Below are positions 28,227 through 37,372 of a DNA stretch of 64,000 nt, piece after piece. The position numbers and the translations under genes are program-made. The stretch covers positions 868,001 through 932,000 of the forward strand of contig NZ_CP113517.1 of NCBI RefSeq assembly GCF_024360925.2. The letters are read 5' to 3'. Position 1 is the stretch's first letter. Each line of letters begins with the position of its first letter. The notes under the pieces are model-generated. The model searched no databases. It saw nothing but the letters and a program-made list of their open reading frames with translations, and was not told the DNA's origin. The stretch comes from Methylomonas rapida. GTDB lineage: Bacteria; Pseudomonadota; Gammaproteobacteria; Methylococcales; Methylomonadaceae.

Positions 28227-28631
28227 TCAATCTTCCCGGTAGCAGGCGTAGGCGCTGGCGGTTTCCCATAACACCACTTGGTCTACATTCAGGCCTTCGC
28301 GTTTCAAATGTTGGTAAATCATTTTGCTCAAGACTTCGGCGGTCGGATGTTCGTCGATGGCCAGGAAGCGTTCGTTGTTGGCAAGCAAGGCCGGAATAAT
28401 CGGGTCGTCCTTATGCAGCAGGAAGTTATGATCCAGATGTTGATCCACGAAGGATTCGACCGCGTCGCGCACATCGGCGAAGTCGCAGACCATGCCCTGC
28501 TGATTGAGTTCGTCGCTCTTGATGGCAATGCTGGCTTTGACGCTGTGTCCATGCAGGTTGCGGCACTTGCCCGGATGATTCATCAGGCGGTGGCCGTAGC
28601 AAAAATAAACTTCTTTGGTGATGATGTACAT
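28227..28631 (-). CDS. queD: 6-carboxy-/6-pyruvoyl-tetrahydropterin synthase family
   Basis: The 134-residue protein has the zinc-binding histidines in YGHRL and LHGHS, the catalytic cysteine in GKCRNLHGHS, and the HLDHNFL and WETASAYA segments of the QueD/PTPS family. The usual role is the second step of queuosine synthesis. In an organism with a methanopterin pathway a pterin role cannot be excluded. It lies 33 bases after the PilZ gene on the same strand. Confidence 0.88.
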   Translation of the reverse strand: MYIITKEVYFCYGHRLMNHPGKCRNLHGHSVKASIAIKSDELNQQGMVCDFADVRDAVESFVDQHLDHNFLLHKDDPIIPALLANNERFLAIDEHPTAEVLSKMIYQHLKREGLNVDQVVLWETASAYACYRED

Positions 28632-28664
28632 GGATTAGCGCATCCCTGTGATAACTGAGGGGAT

Positions 28665-28964
28665 TTAGGTGGCCTTGATGCTTTTGATCGCGGCGGCAAT
28701 TTCGTAGTGGTTGTCGTCGTGTTTTGTGCTGCGCACCACTTCGATATAGGCCGTCATCGGCGGTGTAATGTTGTTTTTGGGGGTAATGCTAATTTCCATC
28801 GCCAAACCGGGGGCATAGGCCTGGTCGGCAATAAAGGATACGCCGGCGCCACTCAAGGTAGTGCAGCGGCCAGTTTTGACAGTGGGAGAATCGGCCAATT
28901 TGTAAGTGAGATCACAGTCAACATCCATACGGATGTAATCGCGCCTTTCATCATGAGTCAGCAT
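28665..28964 (-). CDS. PilZ domain protein, c-di-GMP receptor-like
   Basis: The 99-residue protein is a stand-alone PilZ domain. The arginine motif is present (ERRDYIRMD, RxxxR), but the second motif, normally (D/N)xSxxG, reads TLSGAG, so the first acidic or amide residue is replaced. Binding of c-di-GMP is likely but may be weak. The ATG at 28964 follows GGAGG; a TTG sits just before it. Confidence 0.8.
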   Translation of the reverse strand: MLTHDERRDYIRMDVDCDLTYKLADSPTVKTGRCTTLSGAGVSFIADQAYAPGLAMEISITPKNNITPPMTAYIEVVRSTKHDDNHYEIAAAIKSIKAT

Positions 28965-29184
28965 CAAGTTCCTCCGACATAAAACCGGGTTATGGGGCGA
29001 AAAATCAGTCGTTGCGAAGTGTACTATAAAAAGTCTCTGTTTGTTGGTCGATTCCAGGCAAGATCATGTTCCATTAAGCGGTTTGCCGGCAGCCTGGTGA
29101 TTCCAATGGCTGAGACTATCGCCGACGATTTGTGTAGAATCGTTAGCTTTTCAATCTTTATAGTAAGGGTGCACAGGTAGCAGC

Positions 29185-30201
29185 ATGAGCAAGTCCATCG
29201 TTCTGACCGGTATTACCACGACGGGTACGCCGCATTTGGGAAATTACGCCGGCGCCATCCGTCCGGCGATCAAGGCCAGTAAGGATGAGCAGGTCAGGCC
29301 GTTTTATTTCCTGGCCGATTATCACGCCTTGATCAAATGTAACGAACCGGCCCGCGTCAAGCAATCCAGTCTGGAAATCGCCGCCACCTGGCTGGCGTTG
29401 GGCCTGGATACTTCGAATGCGGTGTTTTACCGCCAATCCGATGTGCCGGAAATTTTGGAACTGACCTGGATGCTGACTTGCGTGACGGCCAAGGGCTTGA
29501 TGAACCGGGCGCACGCCTATAAGGCGGCCGTGGCCGAAAACGAAGAAGTGGAAGGCAACGATCCCGACAAGGGCATCACGATGGGCTTGTTCAGTTATCC
29601 TATCCTGATGGCGGCCGACATTTTGATGTTCAACGCGAACAAGGTGCCGGTCGGTAAGGATCAGATTCAGCATATCGAAATGGCCCGGGATATTGCCAGC
29701 CGCTTCAATCATATTTATGGCGAACATTTCGTGTTGCCGGAAGCGGTGCTGGATGACAATGCGGCGACACTATTGGGCCTGGACGGCCGCAAGATGAGTA
29801 AAAGCTACAACAACACCATTCCGTTGTTCGAGCCGGAAAAGAAACTGCGCAAACTGATCAATAAAATCAAAACCAATTCGCTGGAACCGGGGGAGCCCAA
29901 AGATCCGGAAGGTTGTACGCTATTTGGTATTTATCAGGCCTTTGCCAATACGCATGAAGTCGAAGCGATCCGCAAGCGTTATGCCGAAGGCATAGGCTGG
30001 GGCGAGATGAAACAGGTGTTGTTCGAGAAAATCAACGACGAAATCGCCCCGGCGCGTGAACGCTATGAGGCGCTGTTGGAAGCGCCCGAGCATATCGAGC
30101 AGCAATTGCAGGAGGGGGCTGAAAAGGCGAGAGACATTAGCCGGCCCTTTATTCAACAATTGCGCGAGGCGGTGGGGATTTCGTCGATCAGTTTGGGGTA
30201 A
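29185..30201 (+). CDS. trpS: Tryptophanyl-tRNA synthetase
   Basis: The 338-residue class I synthetase carries the HIGH-like PHLGNYAG near residue 17 and KMSKS near residue 208, plus MAADILMF and [13 protein letters not shown], all typical of TrpS. It lies alone, with a palindromic repeat 120 bases downstream. Confidence 0.95.
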   Translation: MSKSIVLTGITTTGTPHLGNYAGAIRPAIKASKDEQVRPFYFLADYHALIKCNEPARVKQSSLEIAATWLALGLDTSNAVFYRQSDVPEILELTWMLTCVTAKGLMNRAHAYKAAVAENEEVEGNDPDKGITMGLFSYPILMAADILMFNANKVPVGKDQIQHIEMARDIASRFNHIYGEHFVLPEAVLDDNAATLLGLDGRKMSKSYNNTIPLFEPEKKLRKLINKIKTNSLEPGEPKDPEGCTLFGIYQAFANTHEVEAIRKRYAEGIGWGEMKQVLFEKINDEIAPARERYEALLEAPEHIEQQLQEGAEKARDISRPFIQQLREAVGISSISLG

Positions 30202-30323
30202 TTGCCTCTGGACGCCCTTAAAGCGATTGCGCTCCCACAGAAAACTTTCATTTGCCAGGGTGATTGCCTAGCCGTGATGAATGTTTGGTTGAAAATAATT
30301 TCCCGCACTCCAGGCGCATCGTT

Positions 30324-30413
30324 CCCCTGCTCCGCGTGGGAATGCAGCCTGAACCGCTCTGCGGTTCGGGACGCTAGAGCGGTCCCTGAGCAGGTTCCCT
30401 CGCGGAGCAGGGG
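30324..30413. repeat. Palindromic REP-like intergenic element
   Basis: CCCCTGCTCCGCG (30324-30336) pairs perfectly with CGCGGAGCAGGGG (30401-30413). Inside are a second hairpin, GAACCGC/GCGGTTC, and ACCGCTCT/AGAGCGGT. The nested structure and the CTCCGCGTGGGAATGC wording resemble dispersed elements common between genes of gammaproteobacteria. It lies between trpS and the protease gene. Confidence 0.7.
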
Positions 30414-30545
30414 TGATATTTCGGCGGATATTAAGGATTGAACTATGATTTTGTTGATTGGGGTGCCAGGCTATAGGTTTTTGATCGTAGCCCAAATATC
30501 CAGCCCGACCAGATAATCACCAAATGCCAACAGGAGACAGACGCG

Positions 30546-31319
30546 ATGATTAGGCTTTTACCCGGATGTTTTTTGCTCTGCATGTTGTTGATCAGCAATG
30601 CATGGGGGCGACCAGAAGAAGCCAATTTGCCCGATATTTTGCCCCGGATCAAATCCAGCGTGGTTGCGGTAGGTACTTTCATGCCCACGCGTAATCCGCG
30701 TGCTGTATTTCTGGGAACCGGTTTTGCCGTGGCGGATGGGCGTCAGGTTATCACCAACGCGCATGTCGTTGGCAAGGAGTTGGATGTGGCCCACCTTGAG
30801 CGGTTTGCGGTGTTTTTTCGCCAGAATCAGCAAGAGCAGATGCAGATAGCGGAGCTGGTCGCCACCGATGAAGAACACGATCTGGCTTTGCTCCGCTTGG
30901 CGGAAGGCAAGTTGCCCGTGCTTGAGCTGGGTGATTCCTCGCGGGTCAGGGAAGGGGAGTTATATGCTTTCACCGGCTATCCGATCGGAATGGTGTTGGG
31001 TTTATACCCGGTTACGCACCGCAGCATTATTTCCGCTATTTCGCCGAATGCAATTCCGGTCATTGTCAGCCGGCAACTGAATGTGCAGATGCGGAAAAAA
31101 CTGGAAGCACCCTATGACGTGTTTCAACTGGACGCAACCGCATATCCGGGCAATAGCGGCAGCCCCTTGTACGACATAGACACGGGCAAGGTCATGGGCA
31201 TCATCAATAAAGTCTTTGTACAGGGCAGTAAAGAAAACGCGATCAGCCATCCCAGCGGTATTTCATATGCCATTCCCGCCGAGCATATCCAAAGGCTGCT
31301 GGCACAAAAAGGCAATTGA
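30546..31319 (+). CDS. Secreted trypsin-like serine protease (S1C, no PDZ)
   Basis: The 257-residue protein has a signal peptide (LLPGCFLLCMLLISNAWG) and a complete catalytic triad: His in TNAHVVG, Asp in EHDLALL, Ser in GNSGSPLY. It lacks a PDZ domain, unlike DegP. It lies just ahead of the priming sugar transferase gene of the exopolysaccharide system, so it may act in envelope quality control or maturation. Its last bases overlap a possible upstream start of that gene. Confidence 0.87.
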   Translation: MIRLLPGCFLLCMLLISNAWGRPEEANLPDILPRIKSSVVAVGTFMPTRNPRAVFLGTGFAVADGRQVITNAHVVGKELDVAHLERFAVFFRQNQQEQMQIAELVATDEEHDLALLRLAEGKLPVLELGDSSRVREGELYAFTGYPIGMVLGLYPVTHRSIISAISPNAIPVIVSRQLNVQMRKKLEAPYDVFQLDATAYPGNSGSPLYDIDTGKVMGIINKVFVQGSKENAISHPSGISYAIPAEHIQRLLAQKGN

Positions 31320-31351
31320 TAAGCCCTTCTTCAAAACGCATACGAGTTCCT

Positions 31352-32740
31352 ATGATTAGAATTTTTCGACACTATATCTCGACTGCCTATTTGGGGTTGA
31401 TGCTGGTGGAATGGCTGGTGTTTTATCTGGCCATGCACTGGGGAGCGGCTGTCAGGTTTTTGTACACGTCGTCCTGGTATTCACGTGGAGACATGATCAT
31501 GTCTTCGTTGGTGTTTTCCGCTGTATTTACCCTTTGTTGTTCGTTCCTGGGCTTATATCGTAAAACCCTGGATAAGGAAGAATACAACCTGTTGGAAAGA
31601 ATCAACTACAGCTTTGCCGTGGCGATTTTTACCTTGGTATTTATTTATTACATTATCCCGGATCTGATGCTGGCCCGGAGTGTCTTGATTTCGGCCTTGG
31701 CGTTTTCGTTTGTCGGCATGTTGTTGACTCGGTATTTGTTTTATCGCTTTGTCAATCTGGAGAAACTCAAACGACGGGTTCTGGTGATAGGCTGTGGTCA
31801 ACGTGCCAGCGCGCTGGATGTGGTCAATTCGACCTATGTCTATCGAGGTTTCGATATCGTCGGTTATGTTGCGATGGAAGATGAGCCCGTGTACGCGGCC
31901 AATGTCATCTTGGTGGATGAAAATTTGACCCTGGCGGACGTCGTGGCACGAGAAAACGTCGATGAAGTCGTGATTGCGGTCGATGACAGGCGAAAAAAGC
32001 TGCCGGTAGACGAGTTGCTGGATATCAAGATGTCCGGCATCCCCGTGATGGATTTACAAACCTTTTATGAAAGAGAGCAACGGCTGGTTTATTTGGAAAC
32101 CTTGAGTCCGAGCTGGTTGGTGTTTTCCGATGGCTTTGTCAACGACGGTCTGCGGCCTATCGTCAAACGCAGCTTTGACGTGGTGGCCAGCGTGTTTTTG
32201 TTGAGCGTCAGTTGGTGGTTGATGCTGTTGACCGCGCTGGCGATTTATCTGGAAAGTGGCTTCGGGGCGCCGGTGTTATACCGGCAAACGCGGGTCGGTT
32301 ATCGCAATAAGCCGTTTAAGGTGATCAAGTTTCGCAGCATGCGGCTGGATGCGGAAAGGAATGGCGCCCAATTTGCCAGCGCAACCGACGACAGGGTGAC
32401 GAAAGTGGGCAAGGTGATACGCAAATTTCGTATCGACGAACTGCCGCAGCTGTTCAACGTATTCAAAGGCGAGATGAGTTTCGTGGGCCCGCGTCCCGAG
32501 CGTCCCGAGTTTGTCGAGGGTTTTGTCAAAACCATTCCCTATTACAAGGAACGGCATCGGGTCAAGCCAGGCATTACCGGTTGGGCGCAGCTATGCTATC
32601 CCTATGGCGCCAGTGAGCATGATACCTGGCAAAAGCTGCAGTACGATTTGTATTACGTCAAAAACTATAGCCTGTTTCTGGATTTGACGATCATGTTGAG
32701 TACCGTGGAAGTGGTACTGTGGGGGCGGGGAGCAAGGTAA
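31352..32740 (+). CDS. XrtA/PEP-CTERM-type undecaprenyl-phosphate sugar transferase (TIGR03013-like)
   Basis: The 462-residue integral membrane protein starts at the ATG at 31352; an in-frame TTG at 31316 overlaps the protease gene. Five N-terminal membrane helices (about residues 10-130) are followed by a nucleotide-binding-like domain (RRVLVIGCGQRAS). The polyprenyl-phosphate sugar phosphotransferase domain comes last, with KRSFDVVAS, KVIKFRSMR, KFRIDELPQLFNV and SFVGPRPERP. It would start each repeat unit of the exopolysaccharide by loading a sugar phosphate on the lipid carrier. It lies 15 kb before the main cluster. Confidence 0.9.
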   Translation: MIRIFRHYISTAYLGLMLVEWLVFYLAMHWGAAVRFLYTSSWYSRGDMIMSSLVFSAVFTLCCSFLGLYRKTLDKEEYNLLERINYSFAVAIFTLVFIYYIIPDLMLARSVLISALAFSFVGMLLTRYLFYRFVNLEKLKRRVLVIGCGQRASALDVVNSTYVYRGFDIVGYVAMEDEPVYAANVILVDENLTLADVVARENVDEVVIAVDDRRKKLPVDELLDIKMSGIPVMDLQTFYEREQRLVYLETLSPSWLVFSDGFVNDGLRPIVKRSFDVVASVFLLSVSWWLMLLTALAIYLESGFGAPVLYRQTRVGYRNKPFKVIKFRSMRLDAERNGAQFASATDDRVTKVGKVIRKFRIDELPQLFNVFKGEMSFVGPRPERPEFVEGFVKTIPYYKERHRVKPGITGWAQLCYPYGASEHDTWQKLQYDLYYVKNYSLFLDLTIMLSTVEVVLWGRGAR

Positions 32741-33718
32741 TCAGTTGATCGCAATTTTGACATTGACTTCCAGCCCGACTGGCACTTGCATGTCCGCATT
32801 GGGCTCGATAAAGGCCTGAATCACATCGATATCCTTGCGCTCGGTAGCAGTCTTGGCGAAAACGGTTTTTTTACCCATGATCTTTTTCACCAAGGCGACA
32901 TGTGCCGGTATTTCTTTTTCGCCCAGACCCCGGCCAAAAATAATGGCTTGCTGTCCCTCGCGTAACGACAGCGCGTAGTTTTCGTCGATTTCGGCGCGCA
33001 CCCGCAGTTTTGTCATGTCGCCAAGCAACAGTGCCGGTTCCGGGCTACCCGCCGAAACGGTCGATTCTCCGATGCGCAGTATTTTTTCCAAAACGGTGCC
33101 GTTGATTGGGGCTATCAAATAGGTTTCCGCCAGGCGTTGTTTGGCGGCTTGTAATTGTGCTTCGGCTACCGCGACTTGAGACGTCGCGACTTGTTTGTCG
33201 ACCTCTCGCACGAAATGCGTCAGATAACGGGTTTCCGCGGCCAAACGCCGACTGTCGGCTTGTTTCAGTTTTGCGCTGGTTTCGGCTAGGTCCCGTTCAT
33301 CTTCCGATGCAAATTTGTTGCTGCGTAAGTGTTCGATGCGGTCCAGTTTGCGCCGCGCATATTCTGCATCCAGCACACTGACTTGTTGGGCATTTTTTTT
33401 GGCCTCGATTTCATAGGGATTGACGCCAGCCAAGACCTTTTCCAGGTCAGCCTTGGCTGCCTGCAAGCGACTTTCCGCAACCGTCACCGCCGTCTGTTCT
33501 TCGCGATTTTGCTGAATCGCCAGCGTGTCGCCCGCTTTGACAGACTGACCGATTTCTGCCTTGTATTCTCCGAGAATGCCGGGATGCTTGAAGGCCAATC
33601 TAAGCACTTCGCTGGTGGGTTCCACGTAACCTATGCCTTGAATCCAGCGTTGTTCCGCGTGAGCCGACAGCGCGATAAGCGCTTGAGCGAACAAGAATAG
33701 GTAAGCAAGTTGTCGCAT
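32741..33718 (-). CDS. HlyD-like membrane fusion protein of a DevBCA-type exporter
   Basis: The 325-residue protein has an N-terminal signal or anchor (LAYLFLFAQALIALSAHA), a lipoyl-type segment with GDTLAI, and a long coiled-coil hairpin (about residues 75-190). It then returns to the barrel (LIAPINGTVLEKILRIGEST). It is the periplasmic adaptor for the ABC exporter encoded just upstream. Order and sizes resemble cyanobacterial DevBCA, which exports glycolipids. No outer membrane channel gene is adjacent. Confidence 0.85.
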   Translation of the reverse strand: MRQLAYLFLFAQALIALSAHAEQRWIQGIGYVEPTSEVLRLAFKHPGILGEYKAEIGQSVKAGDTLAIQQNREEQTAVTVAESRLQAAKADLEKVLAGVNPYEIEAKKNAQQVSVLDAEYARRKLDRIEHLRSNKFASEDERDLAETSAKLKQADSRRLAAETRYLTHFVREVDKQVATSQVAVAEAQLQAAKQRLAETYLIAPINGTVLEKILRIGESTVSAGSPEPALLLGDMTKLRVRAEIDENYALSLREGQQAIIFGRGLGEKEIPAHVALVKKIMGKKTVFAKTATERKDIDVIQAFIEPNADMQVPVGLEVNVKIAIN

Positions 33719-33744
33719 ACGAATGTTCCGCCTAGAGTACTGAT

Positions 33745-34464
33745 TTACGGTTGAGTATAGAAAATATTATCGACGGCGGCGGTTTGCTGTTGTTCGGTCA
33801 AGATACCGTCGGCAATCGATAGGATACGGTCAAACAAGGGCAACATGCGCGTGTCGTGCGTCACGACCACCAGCACGGCTTGTTCCAGACGGGCTTGTTC
33901 CAGCAACAGTTCCACGACGGTCTTGCCGGTATGCCAATCCAGCGCCGCCGTGGGTTCGTCCGCCAATACGATAGAAGGGCGATGCAGTAAAGCGCGCGCA
34001 ATCGCAACCCTCTGGCGCTGGCCGCCGCTGAGCTGTGCTGGGAATTTATAGCGCATGGCTTTTAATTCAAGACGTGCCAATAAATTATCCAGTCGCTGTT
34101 GGATATCGTCATCAGTCATGCCGGCATTGCGGCCGATGATGGCTAGATTGTCTTCAATGGTCAAAAACGGCAACAGTTGGGCGTGTTGAAAGATGAACCC
34201 CAGCTTTTGCCGTCTAACTTCGGTCAAACTGCTTTTGTCAGAAAAATTTACAGGCTGATTGTCGATGAGAAGTTGGCCTTCGCTAGGGGCGAGCAGACAG
34301 CCGAGAATCGATAGCAAAGTGGTTTTTCCGGAACCGGATGGGCCGATCAAAACCGAGGCCTGGCCTTGAAAAAACTCCAAATCGACACGCTTGAGCACCA
34401 GCTCGGTCATCTCGCCGGAGCCGTAGCTCTTACAAATTCCCTGGCAAGTCATGATGCTATTCAT
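33745..34464 (-). CDS. ABC exporter ATPase (LolD/MacB/DevA-like)
   Basis: The 239-residue ATPase has Walker A GPSGSGKTT, the signature LSGGQRQRVAIARAL and Walker B IVLADEPTAALD, with the short LolD/MacB-type layout. It overlaps the permease gene stop by four bases (ATGA), so ATPase and permease are translated together. It probably powers export of a lipid or glycolipid with the adjacent permease and adaptor. Confidence 0.92.
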   Translation of the reverse strand: MNSIMTCQGICKSYGSGEMTELVLKRVDLEFFQGQASVLIGPSGSGKTTLLSILGCLLAPSEGQLLIDNQPVNFSDKSSLTEVRRQKLGFIFQHAQLLPFLTIEDNLAIIGRNAGMTDDDIQQRLDNLLARLELKAMRYKFPAQLSGGQRQRVAIARALLHRPSIVLADEPTAALDWHTGKTVVELLLEQARLEQAVLVVVTHDTRMLPLFDRILSIADGILTEQQQTAAVDNIFYTQP

Positions 34465-35597
34465 CCGTGGAATACCGAGACAGGGTCGAGTTTGAAAATG
34501 GCCCGGATCGAAAACCAGGAAGCGCCGAGGCAGCAGAGCAAGGAAAAAGCAATAAGTCCGGCCGACACTAGTGGGGTCGTTTCCAGCGGTATCGGACTAC
34601 GAGCGGAGGCATTGCTGGCAAGGATAAACAGCACAGTACCAAACAGAATTCCAAGGCCACCCAAACTCAAGCTTTGACTCAGTACAATTTGCCTCAAGGT
34701 TTTTTGATGAAAGCCCAAAGCCAGCAACGTGGCATAATTACCGATATGATCTTGGGTAATTGCAAACAAGGTTTGACTCATGATGACTACGCCAACCAGC
34801 AAGCCTAATATGGCGGTAATGATCACCGTGATACCAACGCCGGTTTCCAGCATCCAGTATTTGACCGAGCGTTCGGCAAATTCCGATGTGGTAAGTACTT
34901 CGACATTGGATACTTCACTGGCGATGCGGTCGCGAACCTCCGTGAGGCTGGCCCCTGGTTCTATTTTGGCTAAAACATAGGAAATTTCTTCATCTTTATA
35001 ATAGGGCGAATAGCGTAAGGCATTTTCGATTGAGGTAAAAACAAAAGGGGCGGCGGTAAATGTCCTGACTTCGCTGGAGATGCCGCCTAAAATGACCCGA
35101 TTACCTTCTATCTCTGCCTCGTCGCCAAGGTTGCGTAAGCCCAAGACATCATAGGAAAGTTCGTCGATAATAACTGTCTCGGGCTGTTCAATATTTTCTA
35201 TATCGCCGGCCAACATTTTCCAGGGGCCGCCGGCGTGTCTAGTATCCAAACCAACAATTTCGACATTAATTCTTTTGCCATCAGGATGTTGCCACGTAGC
35301 CCATCCCATCAACATCCCTTCTGCCCAAGCAACACCCGGTATGCTGCTGACTTGCTGTACCCGATGGCGAGGAATGGCGGTACCATAGTCGAAGGCGCGG
35401 GTTTGCTCTGCCATCACCCAGATATCGACGCCGGCGTGTCTGATGATTGCGCTATTGGTGTTGATCCAGCCTACCAATAGACCAATTTGGGCTGCGGCCA
35501 GGAAAAAGGCGATGGCTATTCCCACGATCGTCATTACGAAGCGCAGCAGGTTGTGCGACAGCATGCGAATCGCGACCGGGATGACGACGGTGTTCAT
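34461..35597 (-). CDS. ABC exporter permease, FtsX-like (DevC type)
   Basis: The 378-residue permease has one N-terminal membrane helix (RFVMTIVGIAIAFFLAAAQ), a large periplasmic domain (about residues 45-250) and three C-terminal helices. This is the MacB/FtsX-like arrangement, and the N-terminal sequence fits the DevC subgroup. It is the first gene of the three-gene exporter operon and is followed by the ATPase with a 4-base overlap. Confidence 0.88.
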   Translation of the reverse strand: MNTVVIPVAIRMLSHNLLRFVMTIVGIAIAFFLAAAQIGLLVGWINTNSAIIRHAGVDIWVMAEQTRAFDYGTAIPRHRVQQVSSIPGVAWAEGMLMGWATWQHPDGKRINVEIVGLDTRHAGGPWKMLAGDIENIEQPETVIIDELSYDVLGLRNLGDEAEIEGNRVILGGISSEVRTFTAAPFVFTSIENALRYSPYYKDEEISYVLAKIEPGASLTEVRDRIASEVSNVEVLTTSEFAERSVKYWMLETGVGITVIITAILGLLVGVVIMSQTLFAITQDHIGNYATLLALGFHQKTLRQIVLSQSLSLGGLGILFGTVLFILASNASARSPIPLETTPLVSAGLIAFSLLCCLGASWFSIRAIFKLDPVSVFHG

Positions 35598-35618
35598 AAG
35601 GAAGCCAAATAACCAGTT

Positions 35619-36131
35619 TCAGATAAGATGAGCGATTTTAAGTAGTACGCCAATGATCAAAGTGGTTTGCAGTAAGCCGACTGCAACTACCCAGCGCACC
35701 AGTTCTGCCTTGGTTTCAGCAAGCTTGATTTCAACTGCTTTGACTTCCAGACGTACTTGGCCGATTTCATGCTGTAAGCGGCTCTCTGTCTCCCTGATTT
35801 CCAGTCTGACATTTTCAATTTCCTTTTGTAGTTTTCCTTCGACGTGCCTGATTTCCAGTCTGATATTTTCAATTTCCTTTTGTAGTCTTCCTTCGACGTG
35901 CCTGATTTCCAGTCTGACATTTTCAATTTCCTTTTGTAGCTTTCCCTCGACTTCCCGGATTTCCTTGAGCAATCGCAATTCGCTTTCACGCATATGGCCT
36001 TGCGTGGCCACTTCCTTCAAATGTGGATAACGCTCTTCCAGTTGCTCAAAGGCATCAGCGATCACCTTGGCACGGGTTTTATCCTCGCCGGCTTCGGTGA
36101 GTTGTTCATAAAGACGTAAGGCGACACTCAT
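35619..36131 (-). CDS. Coiled-coil, C-terminally membrane-anchored protein (DUF1640-like)
   Basis: The start chosen is the ATG at 36131 behind GGGAAA; the longer frame runs into the upstream region. The 170-residue protein is mostly coiled coil with 18-residue repeats around EGKLQKEIENVRLEI. It ends in one hydrophobic tail (VGLLQTTLIIGVLLKIAHLI). The tail is almost identical to that of the protein at 38839-39201, with different codons, so the two are old paralogues. The CCDC90/DUF1640 family is involved; function in bacteria is unknown. Confidence 0.75.
   Translation of the reverse strand: MSVALRLYEQLTEAGEDKTRAKVIADAFEQLEERYPHLKEVATQGHMRESELRLLKEIREVEGKLQKEIENVRLEIRHVEGRLQKEIENIRLEIRHVEGKLQKEIENVRLEIRETESRLQHEIGQVRLEVKAVEIKLAETKAELVRWVVAVGLLQTTLIIGVLLKIAHLI
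35797..35958. repeat. Three tandem 54-bp units inside the coiled-coil gene
   Basis: Units start at 35797, 35851 and 35905 and differ at only a few bases. Each encodes 18 residues of coiled coil in frame, so unit number could change by recombination without breaking the gene. Confidence 0.8.
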
Positions 36132-36212
36132 TGAAATTTCCCGTGAAATACCATTGACAGTATAGCAAACAACACAGTACAAACCGACGAGCAAACCAAG
36201 AGGAGTGACACA

Positions 36213-37088
36213 ATGACCGTCTTTGATTATCAACAAGCCTTTTCGCGTAACATTGGTTGGGTAACCCAGCAAGAGCAGGAAACATTAAGAAGAAAAAAAA
36301 TTGCCATCGCAGGGCTTGGTGGAGTAGGGGGCAGTCACTTGTTGACGTTGACGCGTCTTGGTATCGGTGCCTTCCATATCGCCGATTTCGACAAGTTTGA
36401 GTTGCCCAATTTTAACCGGCAGGCAGGGGCTACTGTGTCTCATCTGGATCGACCCAAAACCGATGTGTTAGCCGAGATGGCGCTGGATATCAATCCGGAA
36501 CTGCAAATCAACAAATTTCCACACGGCGTGACCATGGACAACCTGTCAGAATTTTTTACAGGGGTTGATGTTTACGTCGATGCGCTGGATTTTTTTGCCT
36601 TTGATGCGAGGGAAAGGGTGTTTGCTTACTGCGCGGAGCACGGAATACCCGCGATTACAGCGGCGCCATTGGGGATGGGCACGGCATTGTTGAATTTTTT
36701 GCCAGGCCAAATGACATTTGAGGAATACTTCAGGCTTCAGGGAAAATCGGAAACCGACAAAATTCTGCATTTTTTATTAGGCCTGTCGCCGGCGATGCTG
36801 CAGCGTGGTTATTTGGTCGATCAGGGCGCGGTTGATTTGCTGAATCACAAAGGCCCTTCCACGCCGATGGCTTGCGAATTATGTGCCGGTGTGGCGGCGA
36901 CACAGGCTTTAAAGATTTTGCTAAAAAGAGGAAAGGTTTTAGCCGCTCCTTGGGGGCTTCAATTCGATGCTTATACCAATAAGATGATAAAAACTTGGCG
37001 GCCCGGCGGAAACAGGCACCCCATTCAGTGTTTAGGACTGTTTATGGCGAAAAGGCAGTTTTTGCATTTGGGGGGGGGGCAAGAATAA
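36213..37088 (+). CDS. Orphan ThiF/E1-like adenylyltransferase
   Basis: The 291-residue protein has the E1-type nucleotide site IAIAGLGGVGGSHLLTLTRLG, the DFDKFELPNFNRQ segment and VDALDFFAFDARE. It would adenylate the C-terminus of a ubiquitin-like protein or act in a related activation. It follows the ribosome site AGGAGTG. A C-x2-C pair (CELC) may contribute to zinc binding or thioester chemistry. No partner such as ThiS, MoaD or a peptidase is adjacent, so the substrate is unknown. A 10-G tract sits five codons before the stop. Confidence 0.88.
   Translation: MTVFDYQQAFSRNIGWVTQQEQETLRRKKIAIAGLGGVGGSHLLTLTRLGIGAFHIADFDKFELPNFNRQAGATVSHLDRPKTDVLAEMALDINPELQINKFPHGVTMDNLSEFFTGVDVYVDALDFFAFDARERVFAYCAEHGIPAITAAPLGMGTALLNFLPGQMTFEEYFRLQGKSETDKILHFLLGLSPAMLQRGYLVDQGAVDLLNHKGPSTPMACELCAGVAATQALKILLKRGKVLAAPWGLQFDAYTNKMIKTWRPGGNRHPIQCLGLFMAKRQFLHLGGGQE
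37070..37079. repeat. Poly-G tract (10 G) at the 3' end of the ThiF gene
   Basis: Ten consecutive G lie in the last codons of the ThiF gene, just before CAA GAA TAA. Gain or loss of a G would change only the C-terminal few residues and the stop position. Confidence 0.9.
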
Positions 37089-37145
37089 GGTAAGTGCTGC
37101 TGAAAGTCGGATTCTATGTTGATTCGGTATGGAGATTCAAAATTC

Positions 37146-37161
37146 ATTGCAAGATTGCAAT
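37146..37161. promoter_or_regulatory. ATTGCAA-GA-TTGCAAT inverted repeat upstream of the PEP-CTERM promoter
   Basis: A perfect 7-2-7 inverted repeat lies about 150 bases upstream of the sigma-54 element, a suitable distance for an activator site. It is the only such repeat I see in this 284-base gap. PrsR binding is inference. Confidence 0.4.
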
Positions 37162-37312
37162 TTGAGCTTCCCATGTTCCATGGTTGATTGGGATTGACGG
37201 CAAGCGGCTTCGATACAAAGAGTGTCAGTTTTTTTTACGGGTTTGAGGAAAAGGAATGAGTATTTTGGGGTTTCTTGTTTTATTTTTATATAAATCAATA
37301 TCTTGGAATAAT

Positions 37313-37328
37313 TGGCATATGATGTGCT
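37313..37328 (+). promoter_or_regulatory. Sigma-54 (-24/-12) promoter for the PEP-CTERM gene
   Basis: The site reads TGGCATATGATGTGCT: TGGCA at -24, and TGC with GG-N10-GC spacing exact. It is 45 bases upstream of the ATG at 37373. In related bacteria PEP-CTERM genes depend on sigma-54 and the PrsK/PrsR system; both genes are at 42.4-45.8 kb. Confidence 0.65.
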
Positions 37329-37372
37329 TTATTTTTGGCGTGTTGTCCATTATCTTAACTTGGAGAAATCTA

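Noticed and set aside
35797..35958. Possible CRISPR array from the regular 54-bp repeats
   Set aside because: The units are contiguous with no spacers and are coding in frame; no cas gene is near.
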